Positions 54,476 through 64,000 of a stretch of DNA of 64,000 bases are shown piece by piece. Both the position numbers and the translations under genes were made by a program. The DNA comes from Microvelia longipes (Eukaryota > Arthropoda > Insecta > Hemiptera > Veliidae), in NCBI GenBank assembly GCA_018340805.1, contig JACMZG010001913.1, positions 6,847,114 through 6,911,113 on the forward strand, in the 5' to 3' direction. Below the pieces are notes generated by a model. That model was not told the DNA's origin. It saw only the letters and a list, made by a program, of their open reading frames with translations, and searched no databases. The stretch's first letter is position 1; each line of letters starts with the position of its first letter.

Positions 54476-54922
54476 TGATTAATTTAATTTAGGACAAAAA
54501 AATTCAGACAAACAAGTATGTCTAGCTAGTTTGTCAACTATCTTCTTAATTGACGTATACTTGAAAAAGTGAGAAGCTATGAATTATCTTAAATGTTTTT
54601 CTTGTTAGGGATTTGTGTGTATAACGTTGTTATTTTGTGTTTTAGCGAATTTTCAAATAGAAATAAGTTTATGAGGTTGGGGTCATAGAGAGGGGGGGAG
54701 GAGGTGATCAAGAATATATAAATAATTTTGAGGTTTATGTGTGTACATTAAGTGACATATAAATGTATGCAGATTTACCCTATACAGGTTTATCCTACAA
54801 TGGTTTACCCTATGAAAGTTTACCCCACTGACCTTATGTCGTTATACGTAGCTCTATTTTACTATGCGATAGTTTATGAGATTCCCACCAATTTCGATAT
54901 TCGCCATTTTTAATCTATACGC
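54476..54922. other. No gene
   Basis: Includes TTTTAGCGAATTTTCAAATA at 54642, resembling the family K start, and a short GGTTTACCCTA-type repeat at 54775-54825. Confidence 0.45.
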
Positions 54923-54934
54923 TTAGTTATTACA

Positions 54935-55160
54935 GTCTGCCTCCGTGGCCGTGATCGTAAAGGCGTTCGATTTCGACACCGGAGGTTCGGGGTTCGCAGC
55001 CCGGGCTATGCTCTAAGATTTTATGAATAGTATTTGTATTAAAAAGATTTCGCCAACTTTAATTAATTCTTAGAGTGTAGTAGATGCTGCCCACCTGAGG
55101 TGGTTCCCGCAGGGTGAATACCCTGATGGGCCGAAAGGCCCTAAAACGGGCATTTTTTTT
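54935..55160 (+). mobile_element. SINE-A, copy 7, with perfect target duplication
   Basis: Head GTCTGCCTCCGTGGCCGTGA, GGGGTTCGCAGCCCGGGC, core CCCACCTGAGGTGGTTCCCG, T-rich tail. Flanked by TTAGTTATTACA at 54923-54934 and 55161-55172, 12 of 12 identical. Probably a young insertion. Confidence 0.9.
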
Positions 55161-55172
55161 TTAGTTATTACA

Positions 55173-55738
55173 ACCTTTCTCTCTTGTGCATTGAAGATAG
55201 CGGAAAAAGTTATAGACTTTATCTAAAAATAAAAATAGAAGCTGAATTGACTTAATCTAATTCAAGATCTTCCTGTAGATATTTATTATGCTATAAAAAA
55301 TCCACAATAGGACATCAAACAAAAGAAAATTGCTATTTATTTCATGTATAACACTAATAAATTAACAGTAAAAATAAAATTTTATAATATTTATCAATTT
55401 ATAAAATCATGGGTCTAGACTGGATACAATATTAGTGTAATAAATTTAAATAATTGATAATGATTAATAGTTAAATATGATGGGGTTACATATATAAACG
55501 ATTCAGCGTTTTGCTTGGAGAAAAGTAAGCCGCTTAATGCTGTGAATAAAAGAATCTCACAACAGGATCTTTGTTTAGAATTCTTTTGTTCTGTTGAAGT
55601 AGTTTATAAAGAGCACAATAACAGTGTATATATCGTTATTGTGTTAGGAATTTTTAAGACTTTAAATTCCTCTTTTGTGGTTTCTTATTTTATAGAAGCT
55701 TGTTTAGTTCGAATAAATTTAACTAGTCGCGTGATTCA
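55173..55738. other. No recognised feature
   Basis: AT-rich. The 78-codon ORF at 55515-55751 runs into the MITE-M end and shows no motif. Confidence 0.45.
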
Positions 55739-55746
55739 TCAAGAAA

Positions 55747-56055
55747 CATAGAGGTAATGTTACTAGAGAGCCGCTCTAGGCTAAATTTTGAAACATTGAC
55801 AAAGTAACCTGACCTCCTTAGCTAATAAATATAATCAAACAATCGGTACTAAATTACAGTAGCTTATTTAGGAGAACGTTATAAATACAAATTAAAATAC
55901 AAACAATGTTTGGGAAGACAAAAATTAATTAATAAAAACCTTAAATCACTTCTGGAGAAGTTTTCAATGAGGTTACACAAAGCCCCTGAGAGCCCCAAAA
56001 TAATGTTTCTGGTCTTTAAAGATAGGTTATGCCTCCTTCAGTACATTTCTCTATG
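55747..56055 (-). mobile_element. MITE-M, complete minus copy
   Basis: CATAGAGGTAATGTTACTAG at the left, inverse end ...TTTCTCTATG at 56055. Flanks TCAAGAAA (55739-55746) and TCAAGAAC (56056-56063), 7 of 8 identical, giving the clearest 8-bp duplication of this family. Confidence 0.85.
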
Positions 56056-56254
56056 TCAAGAACTCCATTCTCCCCTGCCAACATTCCGGTAAAAACCTTA
56101 CTGGATGTGCATAAAATACAATCATATAATTCTATTAAATAATTACTATTTTATTTAATATCTTTAGAGCATTTGAACTGTTATAAATTGTAATATCAAT
56201 TGAATTAATGAAGACATCAGTCCTTTTTTATTAAAATTTATTGAAAATACATTG

Positions 56255-56297
56255 ACGAAGAGCTTTCGCCCCGGGATCCTGAGCTTCTTCAGTTCTT
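56255..56297 (-). ncRNA. Hammerhead-like ribozyme motif (class II)
   Basis: Minus strand: TTCTT-side strand AAGAA, CTGAAGA box (56286-56292), extra A, stem GCTC/GGGC, GAAAGCTC, then TTCGT pairing with AAGAA at four of five positions. The variable position of CUGANGA is A here. Fold kept with a different sequence from other loci. Confidence 0.5.
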
Positions 56298-56814
56298 GAA
56301 AATGACAAAAATGAGAAAGCTTGAAAATTAATAAAGTTTTGAATGTTTTTTATGTCACGTGTCTAAGTAAATAAATTTAAAATGAAATTACAATAAAGGG
56401 TAAAGGAAAAATTAAGATAATATAATAAATACTGCTAAGATTGTTAATGTATTGTTTTTTGTTCATACTGTCTTTGTCAGCTTTTATATAGAGCATTCCT
56501 AAAAATTTCGTTTTGTCTGTATGTGGTTCTGTATGAAGTATACGACAGTTTTCTTTGTCTGGTCGGTGGTCAAGTTTTGTCCTATGTTCTGATAAGGCCG
56601 TAAGGTTAGAGTTGTCAAGTATTTGGTTGTTATGTGTGTCAAGTCTTTTTTTTTGAAAAGTTGAGAGGCCTCTCCTGTGTATGCTCAGGGGCAGTCTTTA
56701 CGTGGTATTCTGTATATAACATTGCATCTTTGGGCATTAGTGAGAGGGACTTTTAATTTTGAAAAATATATTTAATGTAGAAATTAATAAGATTTTTAAG
56801 AACAATTTTGATGA
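56298..56814. other. Possible Penelope-like 5' flank, no gene
   Basis: Lies upstream of the motif on the minus strand. TTTTGTCCTATGTTCTGATA and GTGTCAAGTCTTTTTTTTTG segments are AT-rich; no intact reverse transcriptase or endonuclease frame found. Confidence 0.35.
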
Positions 56815-56965
56815 ACCAACTAAGCATGTGCAGTTGGTTTTTGACTTGTGTTTCGTGTTGAATTCTCTCTATTTTTTGTTTTGTTTTTGATGGGGTCACT
56901 TTTTTGTATGACAAATCGACTTGTTTTCTTGTAGTGCGTCATCTCCTTTATTCAAGATCTTTGGG
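56815..56965 (-). mobile_element. Partial copy of the 4270 hAT MITE
   Basis: AAGCATGTGCAGTTGGTTTT to GTGCGTCATCTCCTTTATTC and end ATCTTTG at 56965 match the inverse of 4270-4405. The other end is missing. Confidence 0.75.
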
Positions 56966-57658
56966 TTAAACTCACCTTCAATTATCAGTGTTGCCTATGC
57001 AGTTAAACTCAGAAAAGGTAAATCGTAGAAGGCACATACGAAGTTCTACCAATTTTAGCGATATTTATATTTTTAAGCCAACTTTAAGTCGATCACGCAT
57101 GTCCGATTGTTTTCATCGGTTATTGGAATTTCCCTATTTAGTTTATATATTACTTTTGTGACTACTTTATTGCGTCCTACACGAGGTTCGAACCCTAAAG
57201 ACTTAGGGGTTAGACTGTCCATCCTTCTACCAAAAATACCCTAAATAAAAATTACCATATAAAACTATTAACCAGTTGCAGTCTCAAGCATTACCAGTTG
57301 ATAATAGACTTCCCCAATGCAGTACCCTCGGTCACCCTTCATGATCAGCTCTTAATACCAATATAGATGTAAAATAATTCCAAAGCAATAATACTTGATC
57401 AAATAGAAGAGGGAGGAAGAGTGAAAGAGCGCTAATCCTTTTCTTATTTCTGCAAGGAGGGGACAATATATCACCTCGTTAATACCGGGAAGCTTCCGCG
57501 AATACTTTCTGACACGGGGGGGAGCATAAAGGCAAAAAAGTGTTGCCACCGTATTCAAGTAAAATAGACGAGCATGGGACAAATTGTCCCATATAGAGTA
57601 TAAAAGTATTGGAGAAGTGTATAAAGTTTGTGTTTCTTCTTATAAGGTCTAACACGCT
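56966..57658. other. No recognised gene
   Basis: The minus ORF at 57352-57582 has no motif I know. GGGACAAATTGTCCC near 57575 is a 15-bp palindrome. Confidence 0.4.
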
Positions 57659-57955
57659 TATTAGACCAAGAGCCCAGGGGTGTTTTGTTAATAAACAGTG
57701 TAATGGCTGGAACAGGTCTCAATTTTTTGTAAATACCTTCCTGAACAAGGATCTGCAATTCTGCCGACTCGTATAGGATGGGTGTCCCATGCAGAACCTT
57801 TGACCCCTAAAGTGCGTTCTGCCTGGGACACCCATCCGATACGAGTCGGCAGAATTGCAGATCCTTGTTCAGGAAGGTATTTACGAAAAATTGAGACCGG
57901 TTCCAGCCATTACACTTTTTATTAACAAAACACCCCTGGGCTCTTGGTCTATTAG
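57659..57955. repeat. Near-perfect 297-bp hairpin
   Basis: Arms of about 138 bp (57659-57797 and 57815-57955), differing at only a few sites, around an ~18-bp loop. Both arms can be read in the same frame (ELQILVQEGIY, RPVPAITLFINKTPLGSWS), with some differences between arms silent. It may be a snap-back copy of a coding fragment. A transcript through it would be a long hairpin RNA. Confidence 0.8.
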
Positions 57956-58430
57956 AATTCTATTGTCTATTCTTGTCTATTAAACAAGGTAAGAATCACA
58001 ATAAATATGTACAATTAACTACAACGCAATAATAAAGAACTAAAACTTTACTCGTCGTGTTTATGGAGTGTTGATAGGAAGGATGTTGTAGTGCTACGAG
58101 TGCCCGAGAGAGTAGTGGTGGGGGTTGGCGACACTATTTTACATGGGGAAGGCCTGACATGTTCCTTCCCCTTTATATAACTTCCATGATTCCTGGTGAT
58201 CTCAAAAAAATCTATTTAATGAAACTTACAATTAATAATTCTTCTATAGCAAGAATAATTATAACTTATCTACTGCCTTTTTACTTTTCCTTATTTATAA
58301 TTTATAATCTTTTATCTGTCCATGTTTGTTAGTATTTATTATCTTGTCAGTTCTAATACTAGTAATGCGTTGCATCAAGAACTCACTTCAAAAGAATACA
58401 TCAAATAAAAGTATTTATTTAAAGCGAGCG
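57956..58430. other. No gene; single unit of the 59.8 kb array
   Basis: 58285-58370 matches one unit of the 84-bp array. Otherwise unremarkable. Confidence 0.5.
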
Positions 58431-59070
58431 AAGACACGGCGGAAGGGAGTGAAATTTATTTCGCTTGCTACGTAAAGTAAATAGAGAAACATTGGACGCT
58501 CTACTATTCTAAAGTATAAACTCAAAAAGGCTGCCTTCGCTTGCTAGTTTAGGTATCTTTAACATTTTACATAGTATAAAAGGCTCGCTTCGCTCGCTAC
58601 ATTACGTATCTTTAAAATTTAACATAGTTAAAAGACTCGCTTCGCTCAATAGATTGCGTATAATAGTAATATTAATAATGTAAAAAAGGCTCGCTTCGCT
58701 CGCTAAAGTGTGCATGTTTTAAATATGACATTTAAAAAAGCTCGCTTCGCTCGCTAGATTACGTATGTTTAAAATTTTACATATATAAAAGGCTTGCTTC
58801 GCTCGCTAGAGTATGCATGATTATAAAAATAAACGGTTAAAAGGTCTCGCTTCGCTAGCTAGATTGCGTATATTTATAATAATTCATAGAAAAAAAGCTT
58901 ACTTCGCTCGCTAGATCACGTATGTTTACATTTTTAAATAAAACATTAGGCTCGCTTCGCTCGCTAGATTACGTATATTTATAATAATACGTAGTAAAAA
59001 GAGCTCACTTCGCTCGCTAAAGTGTGCATTTTAAAAATATTAGACTTTAAAAAAGGCTCGCTTCGTATGT
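58431..59070. repeat. ~57-bp minisatellite with GCTCGCTTCGCTCGC
   Basis: About eleven units built on AAAAGGCTCGCTTCGCTCGC, TAGATTACGTATGTTTAAAA and TTTACAT. Seven units keep the GCTTCGC heptamer. Spacer halves vary between TAGATTACGTAT and TAAAGTGTGCAT types. Confidence 0.9.
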
Positions 59071-59810
59071 TTAAAATTATACATGTAAAAACTACTCTAC
59101 ATTTTAAGAGCTTTCAAACGATATATACAACACGATTTTTTCGCTCAAATTTTTTTTTTTTTGGTCCGGCATTTTTGCCGCCATTTTAAAAATATTTTTC
59201 GGTTCATTCCTAAAAACTATACAGTTTTGACACAGAGTCACTTTTACATGTATACAAGTATCTAAAGTATATTACAATTGATGTTTCTCATGTAAATACT
59301 CGTACTCATAAAATTTGTAAAAACTAATTTTTATATACAATTATAGCCGCCATGTTGAATTTATTGGAATTTAGTATAAAACATGTTTTGTTCTGCTACT
59401 CAAGAGCTTTTCAACGATATATTACTCGAGTTATTCCTGAAATGTTATTTTATTTTGAGTTCATTATTTTTGCAGCCATTTTTAAATTTTGACCATGAAA
59501 CATATATTTTCTTTTTCTACTCTTTGAGAGCTTTAACGCGATACTCTTACTCTTGAACACGATTTTTCGCTTAAATTTTTTTTTTCTGCCATATAGGCTG
59601 CCATTTATCTTGCAAAATATCTTTCGGAATATTACCAAAAACTATATAGCTCTGACACATAGTTAGTTTTACATGTATACAAAATTTTATCAAAATCGGT
59701 CAATTTTTACGGCAGTTATAGCGACACGTACGAACAAACACACAAACATACAAACAAACATACGGGCCATCCCAATCTTCTGTAATGTAAAAAACTCACT
59801 AACGTTCGTT
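59071..59810. other. Diverged repeat sequence, no gene
   Basis: GCCGCCATTTTAAAAATAT and GAGCTTTCAACGATATAT-type segments recur two to three times, suggesting an old duplicated element. No gene. Confidence 0.45.
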
Positions 59811-59814
59811 CAAT

Positions 59815-60540
59815 TAGTTTTTACTTTTCTTCGTTTATAATTTATAATCTTTTTCTTGTTTATGTTTGTAGTATTATTATCTTGTCAGGTCTGATATAGT
59901 TTTTACTTTTCTTCGTTTATAATTTATAATCTTTTTCTTGTTTATGTTTGTTAGTATTTATTATCTTGTCAGGTCTGATATTAGTTTTTACTTTTCTTCG
60001 TTTATAATTTATAATCTTTTCTTGTTTATATTTGTTAGTATTTATTATCTTGTCAGGTCTGATATTAGTTTTTACTTTTCTTCGTTTATAATTTATAATC
60101 TTTTACCTTGTTTATGTTTGTTAGTATTATTATCTTGTCAGTTCTAATATTAGTTTTTACTTTTCTTCGTTTATAATTTATATCTTTTTCTTGTTTATGT
60201 TTGTTGTATTTATTATCTTGTCAGGTTGATATTAGTTTTTATTTTTCTTCGTTTATAATTTATAATCTTTTACTTGTTTATGTTTGTTAGTATTTATTAT
60301 CTTGTCAGTTCTAATATTAGTTTTTACTTTTCTTCGTTTATAATTTATAATCTTTTTCTCGTTTATGTTTGTTAGTATTTATTATCTTCAGTTTATTAGT
60401 TTTTATTTTCTTCGTTTAGTTCTTATTCAGTCTATATTAGTTTTTACTTTTCTTCGTTGTTTGTTTGTTATATTTATTATCTTGTCAGTTCTAATTAGTT
60501 TTACTTACTTTCTCTTGTTCAGTTCTAATATTACTTTTTA
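59815..60540. repeat. ~84-bp minisatellite
   Basis: About eight units of TAGTTTTTACTTTTCTTCGT, TTATAATTTATAATCTTTTT and TTAGTATTTATTATCTTGTC. The last unit merges into the R1 5' end (TTTTTACTTTTTCTCATTTA), so the unit start resembles the R1 terminus. Confidence 0.92.
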
Positions 60541-62990
60541 CTTTTTCTCATTTAAATCTAAGGTAAATAGGAAAAAGTATTGTGTTTGCAAGAAAATCGA
60601 AACCGGAATGTCACCGGAATTATCCGTTCTAGGTGTTTCAAGGCCTCCTGAGTGGTTTGCACAAAGTTGTCTGTCTGTATGTGTATCATCGTAGCTGTTA
60701 GTGTATTTCTGATAGAGAGTTGAAACTTTGTTCACAAAACAGTCTATAAGTGTAGTTTTGCTATTCGGAAAATATTTTTATGACGTCATTAACCCGCAAT
60801 AATGACTATAACTTATGAATAATTTATTATCTGAGGGCGAGCGAAGCGATTTCGTAATAGAGAGGATGATTGTAGCGAATCTGATGTGCTAAGAAACGTT
60901 CCGAGGTACCCTTAGGTAATTTTTTTTATCAGTTTAAGATTTGCTATATACGTGCCATATAAGTTTTATTTCATTATCAGCATTACTACCAATTTTATCA
61001 AATGACTTGTAAACATTCTTTAAGAAATTGCATACTTGTAACAATCATAATTGTTGTTGTATTAATCAATAAAATATGTTAAAAAAAATTGTAATGAATC
61101 AGGAAATAACCCAATGATGTTAAAATTTTGTAAAAGTGTATTCTTTTACGGAACAAATAACAAAGTGTATTACTTACGTAACAAATAAACAAAGTGTATT
61201 AATTTAAGTAACAAAATGCATTACTTTACGTAACAAATAACAAAGGTATTACTTTTAAAAAAGTTTATTACTTAACGTAACAAATAATAAAGTGATACTT
61301 TACGTAGTATTACACGTACAAATAACAAAGTGTATTACTTTACTAAAAAGTTTATACTTAACGTAACAAATAATAAAGTGTAATACTTTACGTAACAAAT
61401 AACAAAGGTATTACTTTACGTAACAATAACAAATTTAACAAATAAAAAGTGCATTACTTTACGTACAAATTACAAAGTGTATTACTTTACGTTACAAATA
61501 ACAAGGTATTACTTACGTAACACTAACAAAGTGTATTACTTTGCGTAACAAATAACAAAGTGATTACTTTACGTAACAAATAAAGTGTATTACTTTACGT
61601 TACAAATAACAAAGTGTATTAATTTAAGTAACAAATAACAAAGTGCATTACTTTACGTAACAAATAACAAAGTCTATTACTTTACGTTACAAATAACAAA
61701 GGTATTACTTTAAGTTAAACAATAACAAAGTGCATTACTTTACGTTACAAATAACAAAGTGTATTAATAAGTAAAAATAACAAAGTGGCATTACTACTAA
61801 TACAAAGTGTATTACTTTACGTAAAAAACAAAGTGTATACTTTAACAAATAATAACAAAGTGCATTACTTTACGTAACAAATAACAAAGTGTATTACTTT
61901 ACGTTACAAATAACAAAGTGTATTACTTTAAGTAACAAATAACAAAGTTATTACTTTACGTAACAAATAACAAAGTGTATTACTTTACGATAAAAAGTTT
62001 ATTACTTAACGTAACAAATAATAAAGTGTAATACTTTACGTAACAAATAACAAAGGTATTACTTACGTAACAAATAACAAAGTGTACACTTTATGTAGTG
62101 CATTACTTTACTAACAAATAACAAGTGTATTACTTTACAAATAACCAAGTGGTACGTATACTTACGTAACAAATAACAAAGTGTATTACTTTGCGTAACA
62201 AATAACAAAGGTTTACTTTAAGTAACAAATAAAACAAAGTGCATTACTTTACGTAACAAATAACAAGTGCATACTTTACGTAACAAATAACAAAGTGCAT
62301 TACTTACGTAACAACTAACAAGTAACAACGTAACAAATACAAAGTGCATTACTTTACGTAAAAATAACAAAGTGTATTACTTTACGTTACAAATAACAAA
62401 GTGTATTACTTTAAGTAACAAATAATAACAAAGTGCATTACTTTACGTAACAAGTGTATACTTTACGATAAAATTTAACTTAACGTAACAAATAATAAAG
62501 TGTAATACTTTACGTAACAAATAACAAAGTGTATTACTTTACGTAACAAATAACAAAGTGTATCACTTTATGTTACAAATAACAAAGTGCATTACTTTAC
62601 GTAACAAATAACAAAGTATTACTTTACGTTACAAATAACAAAGTGTATTACTTTACGTAACAAAACAAGTAACAAATAACAAAGTTATTACTTACGTTAA
62701 CAAATAACAAAGTGTATTACTTTAAGTAACAATAATAACAAAGTGCATTACTTTACGTAACAAATAACAAAGTGCATTACTTACGTAACAAATAACAAGT
62801 GCATTACTTTACGTAACAAATAACAAAGTGCATTACTTTACGTAACAATAACAAAGTGCATTACTTTACGTAACTTTAAGTAACAAATAATAACAAAGGC
62901 ATTACTTTACGTAACAAATAACAAAGTGTATTACTTTACGTAACAAATAAGTGCACTAAGTTTCGTTCAAAAACGGCAAGTACTTTCATG
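60535..62990 (+). repeat. R1 copy q with 1.8 kb internal minisatellite
   Basis: R1 begins at CTTTTTCTCATTTAAATC; CRE TGACGTCA at 60781-60788. A deletion joins to a 3' end (CGTTCCGAGGTACCCTTAGG, about 60896), then a second R1 middle part (60960-61130) runs into the 29-bp array and resumes at 62948 with AGTGCACTAAGTTTCGTTC. Confidence 0.75.
61125..62950. repeat. 29-bp minisatellite (TTACGTAACAAATAACAAAG)
   Basis: About 60 imperfect units of AAGTGTATTACTTTACGTAA plus CAAATAACA. The ancestor is the R1 segment 'acaagtgtatacttttacgtaataaataag'. Many units contain the palindrome TTACGTAA. Higher-order blocks (TGTATT versus TGCATT units) are visible. Confidence 0.93.
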
Positions 62991-63252
62991 GCTATTGTTG
63001 AATTATAATTATTAGCATGGGGTTAGTTCATGAGTTGTCTGCAGCGCTAATTTTTAGTAGTTTGCCATGATCGAATCCAAACTTTTCCTCATTTAAGTTA
63101 ACCCCTCCCCCCTGGTGTGGAGTTAGTAAAAAGGCGGGATTATCAAGTGAATTTAGCTCGTTAGTTTCTTAGTCTGTAGTGGCCACCCAGCGCTGCCTTC
63201 GTTTTCCTTGTTGACCAGATGTTATCGTTTATATAACATGTGTGTCGTTTAG

Positions 63253-63394
63253 CGACACACGGCTAAAATCAGTACGACAGCGTGGTAAAATAATGCGAGT
63301 GAGCCAATGAGGTTCTCAATTTCAAATCAGGACAACCTTATTGGTTCCTCATCACTATTTTCCCGAGCTGTCGTACTGGTTTTAGTATTGTGTA
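63253..63394. mobile_element. MITE-T, copy 3
   Basis: CGACACACGGCTAAAATCAG left end and CTGTCGTACTGGTTTTAGTA right end. Both arms carry the same change from CAGTTGACAGC to CAGTACGACAGC, keeping complementarity. Confidence 0.75.
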
Positions 63395-63488
63395 CAATAG
63401 TCCACCATCTTTACATAGGTTATGTGATCGGTGATAATAATGCACCGATATTTATTATATTATTATACTTTTAATGTTGATAACATCA

Positions 63489-63682
63489 AGAACGGGATAG
63501 TAAAACATTAAATATAGTGGCGAAGTTTCGGCCAATCCGGCCACAATCATGCCATAAAAAGGCAATTGTGACCGTTTTATAATTAACAATAAAACACAAA
63601 ATCACTCTTTCGTGTTTTGGCATGATTATGGCCAGCTTGGTTAAAACTTCACCACTATAATTAATTTTTATATTCCGTTCTT
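63489..63682. mobile_element. Foldback MITE
   Basis: Arms of about 68 bp: AAGAACGGGATAGTAAAACA...CAATCATGCCATAAAA and the inverse TTTTGGCATGATTATGGCCA...TTCCGTTCTT, loop about 58 bp. The 68-codon minus ORF is a shadow. Confidence 0.78.
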
Positions 63683-63714
63683 CGACTATCAAAATTACAA
63701 ATCATTTAAAAAGG

Positions 63715-64000
63715 ACACAGTCTTTTCCTTCTCTTACTTCTTGATCAATCTCTCTCATCTTTGATCTTTTCTCTTTAACTTTTTGATCAATTTCTCTCAT
63801 CTTTGATATTTTCTCTTAAACTTCTTGATCAGTTTCTCTCATCTTTTCTCTTTAACTTCTGATCAATTCTCTCATCTTCGATCTTCTCTCTTCTGATCAA
63901 GTCTCTCATCTTTGATCTTTTCTCTTTAACTTCTTGATCAATGTCTCTCATCTTTGATCTTTTCTCTTTAACTTTTTGATCAATTTCTCTCATCTTTGAT
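63715..64000. repeat. ~42-bp minisatellite, runs off the window
   Basis: About seven units of TTGATCAATTTCTCTCATCT and TTGATCTTTTCTCTTTAACT; pyrimidine-rich strand. The true right end lies outside. Confidence 0.9.

Overview
This window is AT-rich eukaryotic nuclear DNA, most likely from an arthropod and probably an insect. The grounds are decayed Jockey/R1-type LINE fragments, tRNA-derived SINEs, hAT and TA-target MITEs, Penelope-like ribozyme motifs, and repeats with the 'ACAGGGTGTTTC' / 'ACAGGGTGTCC' ends often seen in insect genomes. The species cannot be named from this sequence. I see no convincing host protein-coding gene, no rRNA gene and no free-standing tRNA gene. The protein-like remnants are a LINE reverse-transcriptase piece (11.3-11.6 kb), a LINE C-terminal zinc-knuckle piece (52.9-53.2 kb), a 49-residue N-terminal-like ORF (43.7-43.9 kb) and two short unrecognised ORFs.

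Layout. 0-4.6 kb: copies of an abundant ~1 kb non-coding repeat (called R1 here), broken by a ribozyme-bearing retroposed element; then a SINE, a foldback carrying a hammerhead-like motif, and two hAT-type MITEs sharing one 8-bp target. 5-9 kb: an (AT)n tract, a second hammerhead-like motif, and the best locus of the window, a 620-bp element (7776-8395) with two intact hammerhead ribozyme cores 316 bp apart and ~12-bp flanking duplications. 9-22 kb: a 24-bp minisatellite, LINE debris, MITEs, R1 copies (one split by a SINE with a clear target duplication) and a 41-bp minisatellite inside R1. 22-30 kb: AT microsatellites, a Penelope-like motif, and a MITE split by a ~1.6 kb TIR element that itself holds a 504-bp foldback. 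30-43 kb: SINE families, an 8-bp-TSD MITE family (one copy split by a 1.9 kb insertion), GC-rich hairpin chains and a palindromic minisatellite. 43-49 kb: a recombinase-like remnant, a cluster of five SINEs, MITEs. 49-64 kb: R1 copies with internal minisatellites of 51 bp and 29 bp, LINE debris, a ~300-bp near-perfect hairpin, and tandem arrays to the window end.

Two themes cut across these families. First, self-cleaving RNA: a canonical hammerhead core in the 316-bp repeat (three copies, two intact) and a second class of hammerhead-like motif at five further loci, whose helix I strands pair at every site. Second, short structured or protein-binding DNA spread by repeats: the heptamer GCGAAGC (known to form a very stable DNA mini-hairpin) occurs about 28 times across unrelated families, and R1 carries a CRE (TGACGTCA) beside an antioxidant-response/AP-1-like site (ATGACTCAGC). 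All functional statements are inferences from sequence; nothing was searched against a database or folded by software.
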